Below, in pieces: positions 1 through 8,522 of a stretch of DNA of 12,350 bases. Below the pieces are notes generated by a model that was not told the DNA's origin, searched no databases, and saw only the letters and a program-made list of their open reading frames with translations. The DNA comes from Phanerochaete sordida. Taxonomy: Eukaryota > Basidiomycota > Agaricomycetes > Polyporales > Phanerochaetaceae. Both the position numbers and the translations under genes were made by a program. Numbering within the stretch: the stretch's first letter is position 1; the number at the start of each line of letters is the position of its first letter. The stretch covers positions 1 to 12,350 of the forward strand of contig BPQB01000209.1 of assembly GCA_019973155.2 (NCBI GenBank). The letters are read 5' to 3'.

Positions 1-39
1 GACCAGAAAATTCGTTCATATACAGTATTATACGTACTA
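1..39 (+). repeat. Subterminal sequence of the element, inverted match of 4577-4615
   Basis: The stretch is the reverse complement of 4577-4615 with a single mismatch at position 20 (A versus G). The simplest reading is not a terminal inverted repeat of one element. It is the same internal stretch (about 240-280 bp from one end) present in two copies lying in opposite orientation, with copy 2 inserted exactly at the TA that closes this stretch in copy 1. The match probably continues left of the window. Confidence 0.8.
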
Positions 40-2184
40 AGTTGTCTCTGAATGAGGTACCAATTACACTACTGTAGCATGAGTAATTCACTTATTACTC
101 TACCACCCAACAGTTGCAAATTTCATTTACGATTTCTGAATGAAATGAAGAATCGTCCTTACGGATGACAGCTTTGGGACCTTTTCAGCACCGTCACGAA
201 TCTTGGCCCTATGCGTGGGAACTTTGTTTGTTACTTCAATACACAATGTTCAAGCTCCGCTTGAATTCATTACAAAGTTTGTATTGGAACTTGCTTGATT
301 TTTTCAGCCTGCTGTGCCTCGTCTTTCAAGCTAGTACTGCGTATATGTATAGTCATAGGCCTCAGCTATGCATCGGTTACCCTGAGCCTGTTGAATTACT
401 CAATGAGCCTCAGCAATTGCTTGCTTTGCTTTGAGCGCTTAGACCAAGTGTCACGTGCTTATGCTGAGGGCACTTCTGACAAGTGGCCACATTGTGGTAG
501 TTGTGCTGCCAGTGGATAGAGGTCATCAGTAGCTTTCAGAATATGTGCAAATGTTGCATAGTTTTCATCCCCCTGTGCTGCAAAACAGAGAATAGCTTTT
601 AAGCTCAGTGCTCAATAAGCGCTCACTGAGCGCTTGCTTGTTGCAGACAGAGACTGGCATATATCCAGAGTATGAATGGACTTGCTATGGATCTATACAT
701 ATGCTTTAGGCCTTGCATACAAGTACATAGATTCAGTGACTGTCAAATGCTTTCAAAAGCTAAAAAGGGCTATGGCGCACTATTTTCATTAACCTGTTAT
801 TGTATGCACAGAGTAATGTGCACTTTGCTGCAGCACACACTAGTCTGAATATTGGCTGATAATTCAGCATCCTGATTTAGTGCAAGAGTCAATAGATCTG
901 AGAAAGTCAACACAAATCAGCATTTTAGATATCAGAAAATGCGAAAATAATCTGCAGGCTTGAAGACCATGGTGACCTAGCATACATGAAGATCTACCCA
1001 TGAATAGTGGCTTGTTCACCTGAGTGCTGACTTCAAATGCTAAGTTATTATAGTACAACAATACGGCATGCACTTATACTTATTAAATACTAATGCTGTA
1101 TATCAATAGATGGTCGTTTAAAGCTGCAGATATACAAAGCACTTGGAGCACTAGTGCTTTTTCTAGAAGGCTTGCTATTTTGTGTTGAAGCTGTCTCACA
1201 CAAGATATAAATGAGCTGAGTCTCTGCACTCTCAGCAAAACATGAGGGTTTGCTTTGTTTTTGAAGCTGTGGCCAGGCAACCTTGTCTTGGAGTAAGTAT
1301 TCTGCTCTTTTTCTAGACCTCAATGTGAAGGATGAGCTCAGCAAAGCTGAAACTAAGTCTGAGAGTGCAAGAAATGTTGTAAAATACTGTAGAATTTGCC
1401 AGAAGTACCTTGTAAATTTTGGAGCTGAACCAAGACTCTTAGGACTTGTAGCGGAAGAATCTCTGGGAATAGTAAAGATTGTTGTAGAGTATAGCAAAAT
1501 GATTTCCCTGGAAGGTGCCAAGTCTCTAAACAAACCTTTAGCTATCCAAGTTCTTGTTGCCCTGTGTTTTCCAGTTGTGAACAAGCTTTATCACCTGCTT
1601 GTTGTGCTCTCAGCATTATGCCAGTGTGTTACTGCCTATAGTATCCTGGTATGGCAATAAGAGTCCAGCAAGATATGTTTGGAAAGATATATGAGCAGAG
1701 AAAAAGAGGACAAAGAGGAGAGAGTTGAATGGGAAAAGTGTTGTGGAAACGGGGAGCAGAGTTTAAAAAGATCCACTTCCAGGTTGTTCTGCAGTGGACC
1801 CAAGATCCACATGCAAAGCACCCCAACAAAGTTCTAAACAGAGCCTTGGAAACTTAGCTATACAGGCAACTCCTTGCATTACCTGGCCATGTTTATGAAC
1901 ACAAAGTGTAAACTGAAAATAAAAACAAAGACAAACACTGCTTGACACTGCTATCACCGCCAAGCTAGAGCTCAATCTGGAGCAGCACTAGACATGAAAA
2001 GATTGGATACATGGCCATAGTTGCTGAATAAGAGCATACCCAACCAAGGACTGGCTTTACAAACACATGAGCATATGTGAGAAAAGCTGACTAAAGTTAA
2101 ATGCCCTTCAGCTTGGAAAATTCCAGCAGGGACACAATCTGTTGGCTCAGAAGACTCCTGATAGAATTAAATCCATATCAAGAC
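40..2184. other. Interior of the element, AT-rich, no supported gene
   Basis: No ATG-initiated frame here has the composition or length of a real gene. Small hairpins are present, for example AGCGCTC/GAGCGCT near 616-634. Between about 1283 and 1910 the plus strand has short open stretches in two frames with protein-like composition: one frame lacks an ATG until late, and the other reads on through TGA and TAG stops. These could be a decayed captured gene fragment, but I recognise no family and cannot separate them from chance. Confidence 0.5.
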
Positions 2185-3230
2185 CACTTCTATGTTATAA
2201 CGGCATTTATGCAGCATTTCTGGGATTTTATATGAGCCTCTGGTGACGAAAAAGCTATGCCTTGGCGCTAATTCTCAGTTGGAGCAGTGCTAATGGCATC
2301 AAAGGTGGGTAAAAAGTGCTTCTGGATTATAATTGCATTTTCCTGCTATTTCTAGCATTTTTGGGAGCCTCCAGAAGTATAAAACCCTCAGTGTTGGTGT
2401 TGCTCCCTCATGCAGGCACAATTGATGGGATCAAAACTGTACAATAAGCGTTGCTGGATTATAATCGCATTTTCCTAATATTTCTAGCATTTTGTGTCGC
2501 CCTACAGACACATAAAGTTGCTTTTGCTGGTATGATTACGTAATGAGAACGCTATTGATGGCATCAGAACTATACAGCAGCTATCCCCAGAATATCCTGT
2601 CATTTTCCCGATATTTCTAGCATTTTATTTGGGCTCCAGGCGCGGAAACCTGGTCAAGGCCCCTATTCTTGCTTACATCTGGTGATCACGTAGGTAAACC
2701 GCAGAGCTCGTCAAGCTCTGCGGTTTTCCTACGTGATCGGAGCTGCATAAGCAAGAATGAATGCCTCGAAAGCATCTTCACTCTGGAGAGCTCAAATAAA
2801 ATGCTAGAAATATCGGGAAAATGACAGGATATTCTGGGGATAGCTGCTGTATAGTTCTGATGCCATCAATAGCGTTCTCATTACGTAATCATACCACCAA
2901 AAGCGACTTTATGTGTCTGTAGGGCGACACAAAATGCTAGAAATATCAGGAAAATGCGATTATAATCCAGCAATGCTTGTTGTACAGTTTTGATCCCATC
3001 AACAGTGTCTCAATTGGGAATGCACACCAGCATTGCATATTTGTATTCTTGGAAGCCCATCTAAAATGCTACAAATATCAGGAAAATGCGATTATAATCC
3101 AAAATCACTTATTGCATAGTTCTGATGCCATCAAATGCGCTTACGTTGGCAGGTACCGCGGAAATGGAGCTTTTCTGTCGCTAGAGGCTCATATAAAATA
3201 CTAGAAATATTCCAGACCTCTCATGGTCAA
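2185..3230. repeat. ~1-kb palindrome made of 4+4 degenerate ~132-bp units
   Basis: Cores resembling TCTAGCATTTT occur at 2351, 2483 and 2616 on the plus strand, with a diverged one near 2213. The reverse complement occurs at 2798, 2931, 3063 and 3195. Spacing is 132-133 bp throughout. The units face a centre near 2711. Each has a conserved half (GATGGCATCA..., GGATTATAATCGCATTTTCC..., then the core) and a more variable half. Mirrored units are far more alike than neighbours: 2529-2630 is the exact reverse complement of 2794-2895 over 102 bp. The pattern suggests tandem expansion followed by one inverted duplication, or by conversion between arms. A transcript through it would fold into a very long double-stranded hairpin. 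Confidence 0.9.
2684..2738. repeat. Near-perfect hairpin at the palindrome centre
   Basis: GATCACGTAGG pairs with CCTACGTGATC, and AAACCGCAGAGCT pairs with AGCTCTGCGGTTT. One T/T mismatch interrupts the stem and the loop is five bases (CGTCA). The stem is about 25 bp. Outside it, ATTCTTGCTTA (2665-2675) pairs with TAAGCAAGAAT (2748-2758). It is noticeably more GC-rich than the flanking units and shares no sequence with the 132-bp repeat. Confidence 0.9.
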
Positions 3231-3634
3231 ATGGAAGCAGTTTTAATATAAATCTGATGCTATCAGCAGCAGGGCAAATGAGGATTAATGCTTAGAACAT
3301 GTCTGTTATCAAGTGTAAACAGAAATAAATGCCTTAAAAATGGTTTCCCTCCATTAGCCCAAAAAGAAATGCAATAAGCGGTAATAGATTGCAGACATAG
3401 TTCAGCTATGCTTGCTACATGATCCAAATCTGGAAGGCATGCTAAAATGACTAACTGTCACTTGTGTGCATGCCACATTGAACCACTGCTCAGATGCCTA
3501 CTGCTTCTGGTAGCTTAGTTCCTGGTCATCTTTAGCAGCACAAGTACTGCATTGTTTTTAGAGCTTAGCCCTAAGATGTTATGCATTGCTTTCCAGTCTT
3601 CCCCATAATGCAGCATAAATAAGCAGATACTAGC
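3231..3634. other. Interior of the element, AT-rich, no gene seen
   Basis: Between the palindrome and the tRNA-like sequence I see no open frame, repeat or RNA structure that I can support. Confidence 0.5.
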
Positions 3635-3713
3635 AAAAAAGCGCACTTGGGCAGAATTGAACCTGTAGCCTTCTGAAAGATATCCTTGCTGTTAACCACT
3701 ACACCACTTGGGA
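3635..3713 (-). pseudogene. tRNA-like sequence with A and B boxes and a Pol III terminator
   Basis: On the minus strand an A box (TGGTGTAGTGG, 3696-3706) lies 32 bp before a B box (GGTTCAATTCT, 3653-3663). A run of six T follows (3635-3640), which is a standard RNA polymerase III stop. The spacing and the GTGGTGTAGTGGTTAAC D-arm region resemble a tRNA gene of the Glu/Asp type. The acceptor stem does not pair: TCCCAAG at the 5' side is met by CAAGTGC, and CCCAAGTG occurs as a direct repeat at both sides instead. The T stem is also poor. I therefore call it a decayed tRNA or the tRNA-derived head of a SINE, not a working tRNA. A Pol III promoter may survive. Confidence 0.45.
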
Positions 3714-4452
3714 TAGCTTTCCAACTGGTTTTAGTAGTGAAAGAGAAGCACAGCTCTCATGAGGGTTTTAGTGCTTTAGGTTGACATCATAGTGAAGCCA
3801 TGTGTATACATACAGTATCTCAAAACTATGGATTTTAGCTTTGATATCTTTTCTGGATCTAAGAGCTCTTTCTCTTTGTATGCTACATATTGCACATTTA
3901 CCCTTTCTTCTCTTGTTCATGGCTCATTGCAAAGCTTCATCAAAGAGCTCCCTAATGACTTTAATATGATTTCTTTGTACTCTCTTGTTGTGGTGCAACA
4001 TTCTTAAAGATGGAGCACTTGTGTTTTGTGCACTCTCATGAGGAAATCGTACCCGCCAATTTTTGGCCCTACCTACCTAGTATCATTGCAGTGTCATCAT
4101 CATTACTTATTATGACTTCCTGAGCTGTACACTGTTACACATGGATCTCTTGAGCCATATCATGCCAGTGTGCAAAGGATTTATGTAATTTACAGCTATT
4201 GGGAATATATTGAGAAATGCACTTATTTTTGCAATGTGTAAAATGATGCATTTCTGTGTATGTATTATGAATACAGAGAATATTTTGCGTGTGCACATTG
4301 TATAGATGGTCAGCTATGCACACGAATATAACAGGAATTTCAGAAGTCCTTCATCACAGTTTATGAGCCCAATAGCAAATGATGAAATATTCAAGTGTTT
4401 GATTTTTAACACAATTGATAGAATCCCTACCATTACACAAACCTTATTATAT
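3714..4452. other. Interior of the element, AT-rich, no supported gene
   Basis: Only short frames occur. On the minus strand about 3770-3990 a frame with a protein-like, basic composition is broken by a TGA near 3944. It has no recognisable motif and could be a transposase relic or chance. Nothing else is supported. Confidence 0.4.
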
Positions 4453-4576
4453 CATACCATTAACATCACACTAGTGCTAACAATTATTGCGGCTGCTAAA
4501 CAATAAGCAGAATGTGCCAAAATAATGTTTATGTTTTAGCCCCAAACATGAATTGCGTTATTTTTTGCAGCCACTG
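4453..4576 (-). repeat. Element end, identical to 12227-12350
   Basis: These 124 bp are the exact reverse complement of the last 124 bases of the window. The outermost 28 bp (4549-4576) are the terminal inverted repeat, identical to 4828-4855. The sequence further in differs from the 4828-4855 copy, so 4576 and 4855 are the two different ends of the same element family. The identity points to recent transposition or conversion. Confidence 0.9.
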
Positions 4577-4578
4577 TA

Positions 4579-4855
4579 GTACGTATAATACTGTACATGA
4601 ACGAATTTTCTGGTCATTTGTGAGGCTCACCATCAACTTCTACAGCTGATATATGTAAATTGAGATTTGTATCCTTTATTGCAACTTAACTGCTAAAGGA
4701 TGCTAGCTTGAAATTTGTTAAAATGGGTCAATATAGTTGAAAGGATGTATAATATCAGTGACAGTTCATTGTTATAAATATGTGCACTATTGATGCTCAA
4801 ATTAATGTTTTATCAAGCACCTTGAAGTGAATTGCGTTATTTTTTGCAGCCACTG
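4579..4855 (-). mobile_element. Terminal 277 bp of Tc1/mariner-like copy 1, interrupted by copy 2
   Basis: The fragment ends at 4855 with the 28-bp inverted repeat (4828-4855) followed by TA (4856-4857), then Gypsy pol sequence. Read inward on the minus strand it runs about 240 bp to the sequence that also opens the window (4577-4615), and stops at the TA where copy 2 inserted. The remainder of copy 1 should resume left of copy 2, outside the window. No coding content is visible in this end. Confidence 0.8.
4828..4855 (-). repeat. 28-bp terminal inverted repeat
   Basis: Read outward on the minus strand it begins CAGTGGCTGC, followed by an A-rich run and AACGCAATTCA. It matches 4549-4576 and, inverted, 12227-12254 without mismatch. 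The flanking TA (4856-4857) is the presumed target duplication. In the plus direction the repeat ends in a T-rich run plus GCAG, which looks like a 3' splice site. Confidence 0.9.
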
Positions 4856-7800
4856 TACGCTAAGACGTTCGAGGAGCTGGTCCCCAAAGAGTACCACCGA
4901 CACAAAAAGGTGTTCTCCGAAGAGGAGTCTCAGCGACTACCGAAATACCAGCCCTGGGACCACGCTATCAACCTCGCGCCTGACGCCCCACCTTCAATCA
5001 AGTCCAAAGTCTATCCGATGTCTCCGATCGAGACTGAGGAGCTTAAGCGATTTCTTGAGGACGCCCTCGCCAAGGGCTACGTTGTCCCAAGCAAGTCTCC
5101 AATCGCGTCTCCTGTCTTCTTCATCAAGAAGAAGGACGGCAAACTCCGCTTCGTCCAGGACTACCGGAAGCTCAACGACATCACCGTGAAGAACCGCTAT
5201 CCACTACCCTTGGCAGCCGACATCATCAACAAGCTGCAAGGCGCCAAGATCTTCACCAAGTTCGATGTCCGCTGGGGCTACAACAACGTCCGGATTAAGG
5301 AAGGCGATGAATGGAAAGCCGCCTTCGTCACCAACCAAGGCCTGTTCGAGCCGCGCGTCGTGTACTTCGGCCTCTGCAACAGCCCTGCGACATTCCAGGC
5401 GCTTATGAACCACGTCTTCGCCGACCTCATTGCTGCAGGCAAGGTCGCGGTCTACCTCGACGACATCCTCATCTGGTCCAACAACATCGCCTCCCATCGC
5501 AAGATTGTCCACGAAGTCCTCGAGCGTCTTGCGCAGTACGACTTGTATCTCCGTCCCGAGAAATGCGAATTTGCGCGCGACGAGATGGAGTACCTCGGGC
5601 TCCTGATCCGCGAAGGACAGGTCGGCATGGACCCAGCTAAGGTCAAGGCGGTTACGGAGTGGCCCACACCCATGAACCTCAAAGATGTTCGAGGCTTCGT
5701 TGGGTTTGCCAACTTCTACCGTCGCTTCATCAAGGACTTCTCTAAGATCTGTCGCCCTCTGCACGATCTGACGAAGAAGGATACACCGTTTAATTGGGGC
5801 TCCGCCCAGGCGGACGCTTTCGAGACACTCAAGCGCGCGTTCACGACTCAGCCCGTGCTGGCCATGTGGAACATCGACTATCCAACCCGAATAGAGGCCG
5901 ATGCCTCTGGCTACGCCACTGGGGGAGTTATCGCCCAGCTGGATCCAAACGACAAGCTCTGGCATTTAATCGCATTCCGGTCTCAGACGATGAGTCCTGC
6001 CGGGCGCAACTACGAGATCTGGGACCGTGAGATGCTAGCGATCATCGAGGCCCTAAAAAACTGGCGTCAGTTCCTCGAGGGTCTCCCCGAGCCCTTCGAC
6101 ATCTGGACGGATCACCAAAACCTCCAGTATTGGAAGACCGCACAGAACCTCACTCGCAGACAAGCTCGCTGGGCCTGCTACCTAGCCGAATACGACTTCC
6201 GCATCGTCCACAAGCCCGAAAAGACCCATCTGATCGCCGATCCCCTCTCTTGGCCGTCCTCTCTCTACATCTCCGACAATGAGGATAACAGATCCCAGAT
6301 CGTGCTCAAGCCAGAGCAGTTTAAGATCGCAGCTACCGCGGTCTTCGCCAAGATCGCGCCGCTGGAGAAGCGCATCAGAGATAACTCCGACAAGGAACAA
6401 GAAGTCGCTGACGCCCTACAGACGCTTCGCACCAAGGGCCCGTGCCGTCTCCAGAACGGTACTCTCGAATGGGAAGAGCACGAAGGCCTGTTGTACTACA
6501 AGGGCAAGCTCTACGTCCCGAACAGCCCCTCACTGCGCAACGACGTCATCCAGTCCTGTTACGACTCCCCAACAGCTGGACACCCCGGTAAACACGCCAC
6601 GCTCGAACTAGTCTCACGCTACTACTGGTGGCCTCGCGTATCCTCCGACGTTGAGCGTTACGTGCTGCGTTGCGATCAATGTCAGCGCTACAAGCCTGCA
6701 CCTCACCCCAAGGCTACGCTACAGCCGCAAGAAGTACCTCCCGGGCCCTGGGAACACGTCGGAGTCGATCTCATCACTCAGCTCCCGCGCGACGCGAAGA
6801 TTAAGAAAGACTCTGTCGCTGTCTACGTGGACCATCACTCAGACCAATGCCATCTCGTGCCCGTTGACTCTACAGTCACCGCCGAAGGCATGGCCGAGGT
6901 CCACTACACCGATATCTTCCGTTTACACGGTCTCCCGCGCAAAATCTTCTCCGATCGCGAACCCCAGTTTGCCGCTCGCTACATGCGTGCTCTCTACAAG
7001 CGCCTTGGTATTCAGACCGGCTTGACCACCGCCTATCATCCTGAAGGCAACGGCAAGGTCGAACGCAAGAACCAAGAAGTAGAGAAGTTCCTGCGCCTCT
7101 TTGTCTCCCAGCGACAAGACAACTGGGTCGATTGGCTACCCATGGCGGAGTTCGTGCTAAATTCACACGTCTCCAGCGCCACTGGACGCACGCCTTTCGA
7201 AATCGTTTACGGGTATACCCCAGACTTCACTATTCCCGCCGGAAAGCACTCCAACATACCGGCGCTGGATGAACGTCTGGATCGTATGGCCCATATCTGC
7301 AAGGAAGCCGAAGCTGCCCTTCGCCAAACCAAACTCCGCATGAAAGAAGATTACGAGGCCGCAAAGAAACGCGCCCACGTCTTCAAGCCTGGAGATATGG
7401 TCTGGCTCAGCTCTAAGGACATCAAGGTCCATCAGCCTTCGCCCAAGCTCGGTCCACGCCAGCTTGGCCCGTTTAAGGTCCTCGAGAAAGTCGGTGAACT
7501 CGACTACAAGCTTGAGCTGCCGCACTGGCTAAAGATCCATCCTGTCCTGCACGTCAACCGCCTCAATCTGCGGCACGACCAGGGCGTCTCCAAGCCCCCA
7601 CCACCTAAGCCCGTCCAAGTGGACGGCGAGGAGGAGTACACCGTCGAGAAGATCCTCGACAGCCGCCTATTCTGTCGCCAACTCCAGTACAAAGTCCGCT
7701 GGAAGGGATACGGCGCTGCTGGTGACTCCTGGGAACCCGCTGCGAACCTCGACCACGCCTCTGCGCTAGTCAAGAAGTTCCATCGCGAAAATCCTGAAGC

Positions 7801-7942
7801 CCCACGCAAACTCGCAGCCACGAACTTCGAGTCTCTGGCCGCCTCTTTCCGACCTTTCCACACGGAAACGGAATACCTCTACCTAGCACCGTACGATCGC
7901 GCCAAGGCCGATCTCACCTGGGAGGAGGGGCGCCGGGCTTGA
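4856..7942 (+). CDS. pol: Ty3/Gypsy chromovirus Pol polyprotein, 5'-truncated (RT-RNase H-integrase-chromodomain)
   Basis: This is the 3' part of a retrotransposon polyprotein that copies element RNA into DNA and inserts it. The frame is uninterrupted for about 1,030 codons. Reverse transcriptase: Asp at 5264 (KFDVRWGY) and the YLDD box at 5453-5464. RNase H: Asp 5900, Glu 6029 and Asp 6110 (TDH). Integrase: zinc finger His 6581, His 6593, Cys 6671 and Cys 6680, then D,D35E with Asp 6767, Asp 6953 and Glu 7061. A GPY/F module (GPF at 7466-7474) follows, then a C-terminal chromodomain about 7637-7786 with Tyr 7637, Trp 7700 and Trp 7730 as likely methyl-lysine cage residues. Gag and protease are missing: the frame enters from the transposon end at 4856 and the first in-frame ATG is at 5018. 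Atypical residues include Glu after SDR in integrase (6959) and Trp closing ADPLSW (about 6251), each explainable by one transition. The copy is probably dead but young. Confidence 0.95.
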   Translation, partial: YAKTFEELVPKEYHRHKKVFSEEESQRLPKYQPWDHAINLAPDAPPSIKSKVYPMSPIETEELKRFLEDALAKGYVVPSKSPIASPVFFIKKKDGKLRFVQDYRKLNDITVKNRYPLPLAADIINKLQGAKIFTKFDVRWGYNNVRIKEGDEWKAAFVTNQGLFEPRVVYFGLCNSPATFQALMNHVFADLIAAGKVAVYLDDILIWSNNIASHRKIVHEVLERLAQYDLYLRPEKCEFARDEMEYLGLLIREGQVGMDPAKVKAVTEWPTPMNLKDVRGFVGFANFYRRFIKDFSKICRPLHDLTKKDTPFNWGSAQADAFETLKRAFTTQPVLAMWNIDYPTRIEADASGYATGGVIAQLDPNDKLWHLIAFRSQTMSPAGRNYEIWDREMLAIIEALKNWRQFLEGLPEPFDIWTDHQNLQYWKTAQNLTRRQARWACYLAEYDFRIVHKPEKTHLIADPLSWPSSLYISDNEDNRSQIVLKPEQFKIAATAVFAKIAPLEKRIRDNSDKEQEVADALQTLRTKGPCRLQNGTLEWEEHEGLLYYKGKLYVPNSPSLRNDVIQSCYDSPTAGHPGKHATLELVSRYYWWPRVSSDVERYVLRCDQCQRYKPAPHPKATLQPQEVPPGPWEHVGVDLITQLPRDAKIKKDSVAVYVDHHSDQCHLVPVDSTVTAEGMAEVHYTDIFRLHGLPRKIFSDREPQFAARYMRALYKRLGIQTGLTTAYHPEGNGKVERKNQEVEKFLRLFVSQRQDNWVDWLPMAEFVLNSHVSSATGRTPFEIVYGYTPDFTIPAGKHSNIPALDERLDRMAHICKEAEAALRQTKLRMKEDYEAAKKRAHVFKPGDMVWLSSKDIKVHQPSPKLGPRQLGPFKVLEKVGELDYKLELPHWLKIHPVLHVNRLNLRHDQGVSKPPPPKPVQVDGEEEYTVEKILDSRLFCRQLQYKVRWKGYGAAGDSWEPAANLDHASALVKKFHRENPEAPRKLAATNFESLAASFRPFHTETEYLYLAPYDRAKADLTWEEGRRA

Positions 7943-7966
7943 GCCCTCGCGAGGACGCTCGGTTTT

Positions 7967-7979
7967 AGGAGGGGGGTAA
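7967..7979 (+). promoter_or_regulatory. Polypurine tract (plus-strand primer)
   Basis: A purine run, AGGAGGGGGG followed by TAA, lies directly before the TGTC that opens the LTR and 24 bp after the pol stop. This is the expected place for the RNase H-resistant primer of plus-strand DNA synthesis in an LTR element. Confidence 0.75.
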
Positions 7980-8521
7980 TGTCATGGATATGACGGTCCT
8001 GCCCTATTTTTCGCCGATTTATTGCGATTTTCCCTGGTTTAATTCAGCGCTCGAGCAGCCCTCGACGCATCCGGAGTCATAGCTGCCCAGGGCACGCGCC
8101 TGGCTCTAACGCCAGCGCTCCTGATGGCGCATCACACCACAGCCGCCAGCGTCCCTGACGCGCGTCACTGTCGGTCCATCACGTACCAGAACAGCCCCAG
8201 GGCTCTGTGCATAGCCTCGTGATCCCCCGGGCCAAAACCATCATGCTTGATGACTCCCCAGACGCAGCCTCGCCGAAAGGCCCGGAATACTCAGCCACGC
8301 TGATGCATCTCCGACCTGTTTCGCCCTTCGACCTCAAGCGCTCTGAAACACGCGCGACCTTCACATCACATGATTGCCTGGTCCGTGCGCAGCCTTCAGT
8401 AGTATATATACCCCTGCTCCTGTAGCCTGTCCGTCATCTCGACCTCTTGGTCAATACAGACAGGTAAGTCTCCGTTGTATGGTAGTTTACTATGCTAATG
8501 TTATCTTGGTCAATACGGACA
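7980..8521 (+). repeat. 3' long terminal repeat of the Gypsy element
   Basis: The LTR begins TGTC after the polypurine tract and should end in GACA. Two candidate ends exist because the sequence CTTGGTCAATACRGACA is repeated: 8462 (LTR of 483 bp) or 8521 (542 bp). A TATA box lies at 8402-8410. The matching 5' LTR is not in the window, so neither length nor target duplication can be confirmed. The first 14 bases hold a short inverted repeat (GTCAT/ATGAC). Confidence 0.8.
8401..8410 (+). promoter_or_regulatory. LTR TATA box
   Basis: AGTATATATA lies about 50-110 bp before the LTR end, the usual place for the U3 promoter of fungal Gypsy elements. From a 3' LTR it would drive transcription outward into the pseudogene that starts just downstream. 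Confidence 0.55.
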
Positions 8522-8522
8522 G
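8446..8522 (+). repeat. 18-bp direct repeat bracketing an intron-like 59 bp
   Basis: CTTGGTCAATACAGACAG (8446-8463) recurs with one change at 8505-8522. The 59 bp at 8464-8522 begin GTAAGT, contain a TGCTAAT branch-like site near 8493-8499 and end in ACAG, so they look exactly like a basidiomycete intron. It may be a tandem duplication at the LTR end, or a leader intron of a transcript started in the LTR. Confidence 0.5.

Larger units (their letters stand above)
1..4576 (-). mobile_element. Tc1/mariner-like element, copy 2 (left end outside window), no visible transposase
   Basis: This AT-rich element ends at 4576 with CAGTGGCTGC... read on the minus strand, flanked by a TA at 4577-4578. CAGT termini and a TA target site are typical of the Tc1/mariner superfamily. 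Positions 1-39 are the inverted match (one mismatch) of 4577-4615. Position 1 is therefore about 240 bp inside the opposite end of the same element type, whose terminus is seen at 4855. The full copy would be about 4.8 kb. It sits head-to-head inside another copy (4579-4855). I found no long ATG-initiated frame, no DDE-type motif and no convincing exon chain, so it is probably non-autonomous and moved in trans. It carries a large palindrome (about 2185-3230) and a tRNA-like sequence (3641-3713). The superfamily assignment rests only on the ends and the TA, so another TA-targeting family is possible. Confidence 0.75.

Noticed and set aside
1090..1584. 164-codon minus-strand frame in the AT-rich element
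   Set aside because: Ser/Thr-rich composition without motifs, overlapping a plus-strand frame; no support as a gene.
2185..3230. CRISPR-like array (conserved half, variable half, regular spacing)
   Set aside because: The units are long, degenerate and mirrored about a hairpin, in a eukaryotic transposon; no cas genes or short exact repeats.
3635..3713. Functional tRNA gene
   Set aside because: The acceptor stem and T stem do not pair, so only a tRNA-like or decayed sequence is called.
1..4615. Reading 1-39 and 4577-4615 as terminal inverted repeats of one 4.6-kb element
   Set aside because: The true 28-bp ends with flanking TA are at 4576 and 4855; the inverted match is better explained by two copies in opposite orientation, one inserted into the other.
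5204..5965. 253-codon minus-strand open frame within pol
   Set aside because: It lies opposite the reverse transcriptase and RNase H coding sequence, has no recognisable domain, and such antisense frames are common in GC-rich genes.
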